DNA of 64,000 nt from Oscillospiraceae bacterium (GTDB taxonomy: Bacteria; Bacillota; Clostridia; Oscillospirales; Oscillospiraceae). The position numbers and the translations under genes are program-made. The notes beneath the pieces were generated by a model, which made no database searches, had not been told where the DNA came from, and saw only the letters and a list, made by a program, of their open reading frames with translations. The first letter of the stretch is position 1, and every line of letters starts with the position of its first letter. The stretch covers positions 62,001 to 126,000 of the forward strand of contig JAFTVM010000006.1 in NCBI GenBank assembly GCA_017465745.1. The letters run 5' to 3'. Shown piece by piece: positions 58,869 through 64,000 of this stretch.

Positions 58869-60770
58869 ATGGCAAACAATCTGAAACGCCTGCTGGCACT
58901 GATGCTGGTGCTGGCTGTGATGGTGCCGCTGTTTGGTACCGTGTCCGCCAATCAGGAAACCAAACAGGCCACCATTCTCTTCACCCACGATCTCCACTCC
59001 CATCTGCTGCCGTCGGTCTCCGAAGACGGCGGCGAATACGGCGGCTACGCCCGGCTGATGACCGTCATCAACGCGCAGAAAGCGCTCCATCCCGACGCCA
59101 TTTTGGTGGATGGCGGCGATTTCTCCATGGGATCTCTGTTCCAGACCGCTTTCGCCACCTCCGCCATCGAACTGCGGATGATGGGCGCCATGGGCTATGA
59201 CGCCACCACCTTCGGCAACCACGAATATGACTACCTCCCCAGCGGCTTCGCCTCCATGCTGAACGCCGCCGCGGATTCCGGGGATCCCGTTCCCGCCATT
59301 GTGGAGGCCAACTATCTGCCCCCGGTGGAGGGCGATGCGGAATACACGGAGGATTCTGCCGCCGTCTGGGCCGCCTTCGAAAACTACGGCGTTCGGGATT
59401 ACATGATCCTGGAGCGGGGCGGCGTGTATTTTGTCCTTTTCGGCGTCATGGGCGTGGATTCCGATGAATGCGCCCCCAATTCCGGCCAGATCCTCCATGA
59501 CATCACGGAGACCTCCCAGCGGGTGGTGGATGAGGCCACCGCCGCATGTCTGGAGACCTACGGCGCGGAGCCAATCGTCATCGCCCTGTCCCATACCGGC
59601 ACCGAGGGCGGCGAGGGTGAGGACTATGCGCTTGCCCAGAATGTCTCCGGCATCGACCTGATCGTCTCCGGCCATACCCACACCACGCTGAAAGAGCCCA
59701 TCCAGGTGGGCGGCACCTGGATCGTCTCCTGCGGCGAGTACGGCAAGTACCTGGGCGTGGTGCAGATGGAGCAGCATGCCGATGATACCACTTTCCTGAC
59801 AGACTACCGGCTGATCCCCATTGACGAAACGGTGGAGGAAGATCCTGCCACCGCCGCATTGGTCGAAAGCTTCAAGGCCGATGTGGAGCAGGACTATCTT
59901 TCCAATTACGGTGTCAGCTTTGATGAAGTGCTGGTGCATAATTCCTATCCCTTTGAGCCTCTGAAGCAGGTCAAGGCCACCCTCCACGAATCCACCCTGG
60001 GCAACCTGTTCTCCGACGCCTACAAATGGGCGGTGGAGCGGGCCACCGGCGCGCCTGTGGATGTGGCACTGACCGCCGCCGGCGTTCTCCGGGAGACCGT
60101 CCCCCTGGGTGACGTCACCGTTTCCGATATCTTCAACGCAGCGTCCCTGGGTGTAGGCACCGAGGGCGAGCTGGTGTCCATCTATATCACCGGCGCCGAT
60201 CTGAAAGCCGCGCTGGAGGTGGACGGCTCCGTCCAGCCCCTGATGAACAGCGCGCAGCTTTATATCTCCGGCGTTCATTACTCCGTCAACACAAACCGCA
60301 TGATCTTCAACAAGGTGGACTACGCCAGACTCCACCGCCCTGACGGCAGTCTGGAAGCCATTGAGGACGACAGGCTCTACCGGGTGGTCACCGGCATGTA
60401 TGCCGGCCAGATGCTGGGCAATGTGGAGGCAACATCCTTCGGCCTGATCCAGATCACCCCCCGGAACGAAAACGGCGTGCCCATCGATATGGCCAGACTG
60501 GCCGATTATGTGGTCCGGGACGAAAACGGCGTGCCTGTCAAGGAATGGTACGCCATCGCCTCCTACCTGCAGAGCATGGGCGGCGAAATGGATGAACAGT
60601 ACGCCCAGCCCGACGGCCGGAAGCTGATCCATTCCAGTCTGGATCCTCTGGATCTGCTGAAAAACGCCAACAAGTTTACATTTATCGCCCTGGGTGTCAT
60701 CCTGCTGCTTGCGCTGATCGCTGCGGTCATCGTCCGGGCCATTGTCAGACGCATCCGGAAACACAAATAA
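58869..60770 (+). CDS. Membrane-anchored 5'-nucleotidase-like metallophosphatase
   Basis: 633 residues from the ATG at 58869; an ATG at 58863 touches the AGAGGA site. Signal peptide (about 1-28), then the metallophosphatase with THDLHSHL, VDGGDF, GNHEYD, SHTG and VSGHTHT, which carry the two-metal ligands. The C-terminal 5'-nucleotidase domain (about 330-560) and a membrane segment near 605-625 with a basic tail follow. It would dephosphorylate nucleotides outside the cell for nucleoside and phosphate recovery. It is followed by a terminator. Confidence 0.92.
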   Translation: MANNLKRLLALMLVLAVMVPLFGTVSANQETKQATILFTHDLHSHLLPSVSEDGGEYGGYARLMTVINAQKALHPDAILVDGGDFSMGSLFQTAFATSAIELRMMGAMGYDATTFGNHEYDYLPSGFASMLNAAADSGDPVPAIVEANYLPPVEGDAEYTEDSAAVWAAFENYGVRDYMILERGGVYFVLFGVMGVDSDECAPNSGQILHDITETSQRVVDEATAACLETYGAEPIVIALSHTGTEGGEGEDYALAQNVSGIDLIVSGHTHTTLKEPIQVGGTWIVSCGEYGKYLGVVQMEQHADDTTFLTDYRLIPIDETVEEDPATAALVESFKADVEQDYLSNYGVSFDEVLVHNSYPFEPLKQVKATLHESTLGNLFSDAYKWAVERATGAPVDVALTAAGVLRETVPLGDVTVSDIFNAASLGVGTEGELVSIYITGADLKAALEVDGSVQPLMNSAQLYISGVHYSVNTNRMIFNKVDYARLHRPDGSLEAIEDDRLYRVVTGMYAGQMLGNVEATSFGLIQITPRNENGVPIDMARLADYVVRDENGVPVKEWYAIASYLQSMGGEMDEQYAQPDGRKLIHSSLDPLDLLKNANKFTFIALGVILLLALIAAVIVRAIVRRIRKHK

Positions 60771-60775
60771 GCAAC

Positions 60776-60801
60776 ATGCTGCCATCTTCCGATGGCAGCA
60801 T
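60776..60801 (+). terminator. Terminator after the 5'-nucleotidase gene
   Basis: 11-bp perfect stem ATGCTGCCATC / GATGGCAGCAT with a 4-nt loop; the T-tract is short. Confidence 0.7.
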
Positions 60802-60818
60802 TTCCTATGATATGGAAT

Positions 60819-60847
60819 TTGACTTTTCCTGACAGATTCGCTATACT
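60819..60847 (+). promoter_or_regulatory. Promoter of the Crp/Fnr regulator gene
   Basis: TTGACT (60819-60824), 17-bp spacer, TATACT (60842-60847). Confidence 0.72.
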
Positions 60848-60869
60848 AATAAGGATTGGAGGGATCACC

Positions 60870-61529
60870 GTGGAACTTGGCAATTACTTTTCGATTTGGA
60901 AGAAGCTGACCCCCGCCCAGCGGCAGACCATTGAGGACGCTTCGGAATTCCGCAATGCAAAAAAGGGTACGGTTCTGCACAACGGCAGTATGGACTGCCT
61001 TGGCCTGCTGGTCATCAAGTCCGGCCAGCTGCGCAGCTACATGCTCTCCCCCGACGGCCGCGAGATCACCATCAATCGTCTGTTTGAAATGGACGTCTGC
61101 CTGTTCTCCGCCTCCTGCGTCATGCCCAGCATGCAGTTCGACATCATCATCGAGGCAGAGAAGGACTCGGAGCTGTGGATCATTCCCGCGTGTCTGTTCA
61201 AGGACCTGATGGATGAATCCATCGTGGTGGCCAACTACTGCAACGAGCTGATCTCCAGCCACTTCTCCGAGCTGATGTGGCTGATGGAACAGATCATGTT
61301 CAAGAGCTTCGACAAGCGGCTGGCAGGCTTCCTGCTGGAAGAAAGCAACATCGAAAATACCGCCGTTCTCAAGATCACCCACGAGAAGATCGCAGGTCAC
61401 ATGGGTACCGCCCGGGAGGTAGTCACCCGGATGCTGCGATATTTCCAGGGCGAAAATCTGGTAAAGCTGACCCGGGGCGCGGTGGAGCTCATCGACAGGA
61501 AGGGACTGGAAGCCCTTCACGACGCGTAA
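60870..61529 (+). CDS. Crp/Fnr-family transcriptional regulator
   Basis: 219 residues with a GTG start at 60870, placed 6 bases after GGAGGG. An N-terminal cyclic-nucleotide-binding-like domain (about 25-130) contains the RSYMLSPDGREITINRL segment, and a C-terminal winged helix (about 150-215) has HEKIAGHMGTAREVVTRML. Cysteines at about residues 41, 73 and 79 could sense redox state, but the Fnr four-cysteine pattern is not evident. Its target is unknown; a flavodiiron protein and ZIP transporter follow nearby. Confidence 0.88.
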   Translation: MELGNYFSIWKKLTPAQRQTIEDASEFRNAKKGTVLHNGSMDCLGLLVIKSGQLRSYMLSPDGREITINRLFEMDVCLFSASCVMPSMQFDIIIEAEKDSELWIIPACLFKDLMDESIVVANYCNELISSHFSELMWLMEQIMFKSFDKRLAGFLLEESNIENTAVLKITHEKIAGHMGTAREVVTRMLRYFQGENLVKLTRGAVELIDRKGLEALHDA

Positions 61530-61539
61530 AAATGCATAA

Positions 61540-61589
61540 AAAAATGTCATTGCGAACCCGTCCGCAGACTGGTTCGCAATGACATTTTT
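61540..61589. terminator. 19-bp inverted repeat terminator between regulator and ZIP genes
   Basis: Arms at 61540-61558 and 61571-61589 are perfect complements over 19 bp with A and T runs at the ends. It serves both converging genes and resembles a mobile short repeat (MITE- or REP-like). Confidence 0.85.
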
Positions 61590-61593
61590 CTTT

Positions 61594-62376
61594 TTATCCC
61601 AGTGCCACATCCAGCACCATCATCAGCGTGAAGCCCACGGCGAAAAACACCGTGCCCAGATTGGAGTGCTCCCCCTCGCTCATTTCGGGGATCAGCTCCT
61701 CCACCACCACGTAGAGCATTGCTCCCGCGGCGAAGGCCAGCATATAGGGCACCACCGGCACCAGCAAAGACGCCAGCAGGATGGTGATGACCGCGCCTAC
61801 AGGCTCGACGATGCCGGAAGCCACGCCGTAGCCGAATGCCCTGCCACGCTTCATACCGGAGGATTTCAGGGGCATGGAAATAATAGCCCCCTCGGGAATA
61901 TTTTGAATTGCGATGCCCAACGCCAGCGCCAGGGCGCCGGCGGCGGAAATGCTTTCGTTGCCGGTGAGCCAACCGGCGGCCACAACGCCCACCGCCATTC
62001 CCTCAGGCAGATTGTGCAGCGCCACAGCCAGCACCATCATGGTGTGCTTGCCCAGATTGCAGGAGCAGCCCTCGGGGCACTCGCTGTTCAGGTGCAGATG
62101 GGGAATCACATGGTCCAGCACCAGAAGGAACAGAACACCCGCCCAAACGCCCACGAATGCCGGAACAAAGGACCACTTGCCCATGTGTTCCGCCTGCTCC
62201 ATGGCGGGGATGATCAGGCTCCATACGGATGCCGCCACCATGACGCCGGCGGCAAAGCCCGTCAGCGCCCGCTCCAGGGAGCGGCTCATCTTCCCTTTCA
62301 TAAAGAATACAAATCCGGAGCCGATGCAGGTGCCCAGAAACGGCAGCAGCACGGCAAGAATGACCTCAGGTCTCAT
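61594..62376 (-). CDS. ZIP-family divalent metal transporter
   Basis: 260 residues with about eight membrane segments. The metal-site motifs HNLPEG (about 142-147) and QNIPEG (about 178-183) in segments IV and V are intact. A Cys/His-rich loop (HLHLNSECPEGCSCN) lies before segment IV and may bind metal. It would import zinc, iron or manganese; the ion cannot be chosen from sequence. AGGAG precedes the ATG at 62376. Confidence 0.92.
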   Translation of the reverse strand: MRPEVILAVLLPFLGTCIGSGFVFFMKGKMSRSLERALTGFAAGVMVAASVWSLIIPAMEQAEHMGKWSFVPAFVGVWAGVLFLLVLDHVIPHLHLNSECPEGCSCNLGKHTMMVLAVALHNLPEGMAVGVVAAGWLTGNESISAAGALALALGIAIQNIPEGAIISMPLKSSGMKRGRAFGYGVASGIVEPVGAVITILLASLLVPVVPYMLAFAAGAMLYVVVEELIPEMSEGEHSNLGTVFFAVGFTLMMVLDVALG

Positions 62377-62400
62377 TGGAATTCTCCTTTCTGTTTTCCT

Positions 62401-62429
62401 TTGACATTATTATAATAATGCATTATACT
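62401..62429 (+). promoter_or_regulatory. Promoter of the flavodiiron protein gene
   Basis: TTGACA (62401-62406), 17-bp spacer, TATACT (62424-62429). It leaves a leader of about 85 nt. A minus-strand TATAAT (rc of part of the same stretch) may serve the ZIP gene. Confidence 0.72.
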
Positions 62430-62520
62430 GTATTTCGGTGATAAAGTCACGGTAATTATTTTTCAGACGGGCTAAAATATAGCCACGAAGAAAGACAAAC
62501 GACAAGGAGCTTGATCATTA

Positions 62521-64000
62521 TGAAGATTACCAACGATATCAAATACATCGGCGTCAACGACCACAAGGTGGACCTGTTCGAAGGTCAGTACATCGTCCCC
62601 AACGGCATGGCCTATAATTCCTACGTGATCCTGGATGAAAAGATCGCCGTCATGGACACCGTTGACAAAAATTTCGGTCACGAGTGGCTGGATAATCTGC
62701 AGGCAGCCCTGGGCGGCAGAAAGCCCGACTATCTGATCGTCCAGCACATGGAGCCTGACCACTCCGCCAACATTGCAAACTTCCTGAAGGTCTACCCCGA
62801 CGCAACAGTCGTGGCTTCCGCCAAGGCTTTTGTCATGATGGGCAATTTCTTCGGCACCGACTATGCCGACCAGCGGATCGTGGTCGGTGAGGGCGACACC
62901 CTGAATCTGGGTGTTCACACGCTGACCTTCGTCACCGCCCCCATGGTCCACTGGCCCGAAGTCATCGTGACCTACGATTCCCACGACAAGGTCCTCTTCT
63001 CCGCCGACGGCTTCGGCAAGTTCGGCGCCCTGGATGTAGAGGAAGACTGGGCATGCGAGGCCCGCCGCTACTACATCGGCATCGTGGGCAAGTACGGCTC
63101 CCAGGTCCAGGCTCTGCTGAAAAAGGCTGCCACTCTGGACATCCAGACCATCTGCCCCCTGCACGGACCCGTTCTCACCGAGAACCTGGGCTACTACCTG
63201 AACCTCTATGACATCTGGTCTTCCTACCGGGTGGAGAGCGAGGGCGTGGTCATCGCATACACCTCCGTCTACGGCAACACCAAGGCAGCCGTGGAGCTGC
63301 TGGCCCAGAAGCTGCAGGCAAAGGGCGCACCCAAGGTGGTCATCCATGACCTGGCCCGGACCGATATGGCAGAGGCTGTGGAGGATGCTTTCCGCTACGG
63401 CAAGCTGGTGCTGGCCACCACCACCTACAACGCTGACATCTTCCCCTTCATGAAGGAATTCATCCACCACCTGACCGAGCGCAACTACCAGAACCGCACC
63501 ATCGGCCTCATGGAAAACGGCTCCTGGGCACCTATGGCTGCCAAAATCATGAAGGGCATGTTCGAGAAGTCCAAAAACATCAGCTTTGCTGAGAACACCG
63601 TCAAGATCCTCTCCGCCCTGAACGATGATTCCAAGGCACAGCTGGACGCTCTGGCTGAGGAACTGTGCCAGGACTATCTGGCCCGGCAGGACCACACCGC
63701 CAACAAGAATGACATGAAGGCCCTGTTCAACATCGGCTACGGCCTGTATGTGGTCACCTCCAACGACGGCACCAAGGACAACGGCCTCATTGTCAACACC
63801 GTGTCCCAGCTGACCAGCACCCCCAACCGCGTCGCTGTCTGCATCAACAAGCAGAACTACTCCCACCACGTCATCAAGCAGACCGGCATGATGAACGTCA
63901 ACTGCCTGGACGTTTCCGCCCCCTTCGCCGTCTTCCAGAAGTACGGCTTCCAGAGCGGACGCACCGCTGAGAAGTTCGCTGATGTCGAAGAGCTGCGCAG
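62521..64000 (+). CDS. Flavodiiron protein with C-terminal flavin-reductase-like domain (partial)
   Basis: 493 residues to the window edge, C-terminus missing. The N-terminal diiron domain has HMEPDH (about 77-82), a His in APMVHWPE (about 143), an Asp in SADGFG (about 162) and a His in CPLHGP, the usual di-iron ligands. A flavodoxin domain (YTSVYGNT, about 250-390) follows. Then from about 400 a flavin-reductase-like domain (NIGYGLYVVTS, then LTSTPNRVAVCIN). It reduces O2 to water or NO to N2O; the fused reductase suggests it takes electrons directly from NAD(P)H or a flavin. AAGGAGC precedes the ATG. Confidence 0.93.

Overview
The window (64 kb, GC-rich, dense genes, consensus TTGACA/TATAAT promoters, strong GGAGG ribosome binding sites, sortase B, adhE, iron-sulphur fumarase, flavodiiron protein, AOR) looks like the chromosome of an anaerobic gut-type Clostridia/Oscillospirales member. 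That placement is an inference from gene content; there is no rRNA or marker phylogeny here. No phage, IS element or CRISPR array was seen.

Layout. 1-3.0 kb: alpha-glucan enzymes (GH31, GH13). 3.3-15.2 kb: a complete tungsten/molybdenum locus with a MoeB/ThiF protein, a MoaD-like carrier, an aldehyde:ferredoxin oxidoreductase (AOR), a divergent HTH-PBP regulator, MoeA, a MoeA-PBP fusion, a FAD/[2Fe-2S] oxidoreductase, an FmdE protein and a TupABC importer. The TupA appears to be circularly permuted, and tupABC sits behind a hairpin-rich leader ending in a terminator. 15.5-29.5 kb: housekeeping and membrane genes (exonuclease, MoxR/VWA pair, CPA2 antiporter, VanZ-like protein, GNATs, two-component system, PlsC, fumarase, alanine symporter, K+ channel). 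29.7-32.3 kb: adhE. 32.6-38.8 kb: a galactoside operon (GH2, GPH transporter, GH36). 38.8-40.0 kb: a Fic/antitoxin pair between two copies of a covarying hairpin repeat, then a four-helix-bundle gene fragment. 40.1-40.4 kb: three identical tRNA-Leu(CAG) genes. 40.5-49.2 kb: FTR-like protein, sortase B, lipoprotein, a 1962-residue subtilase and a cohesin/FIVAR-like membrane protein. 49.5-53.5 kb: an ECF sigma / RsgI-like anti-sigma / ABC exporter / DUF4418 / HAD operon. 53.8-62.4 kb: FAD-Rieske oxidoreductase, two tRNA-Ser genes, DNA glycosylase, a second GH13, a surface 5'-nucleotidase-like phosphatase, a Crp/Fnr regulator and a ZIP transporter. 62.5 kb to the end: a flavodiiron protein running off the edge.

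How the parts fit. TupABC would import tungstate; MoaD/MoeB supply the pterin dithiolene sulphur and the MoeA proteins insert the metal; AOR would use the cofactor to oxidise aldehydes, possibly including those made by AdhE. Two intracellular PBP domains, one on a DNA-binding protein and one on MoeA, suggest metal-oxyanion or cofactor sensing inside the cell. The strongest candidates for something undescribed are the permuted TupA with its leader attenuator, the MoeA-PBP fusion operon, and the repeat-flanked Fic cassette.
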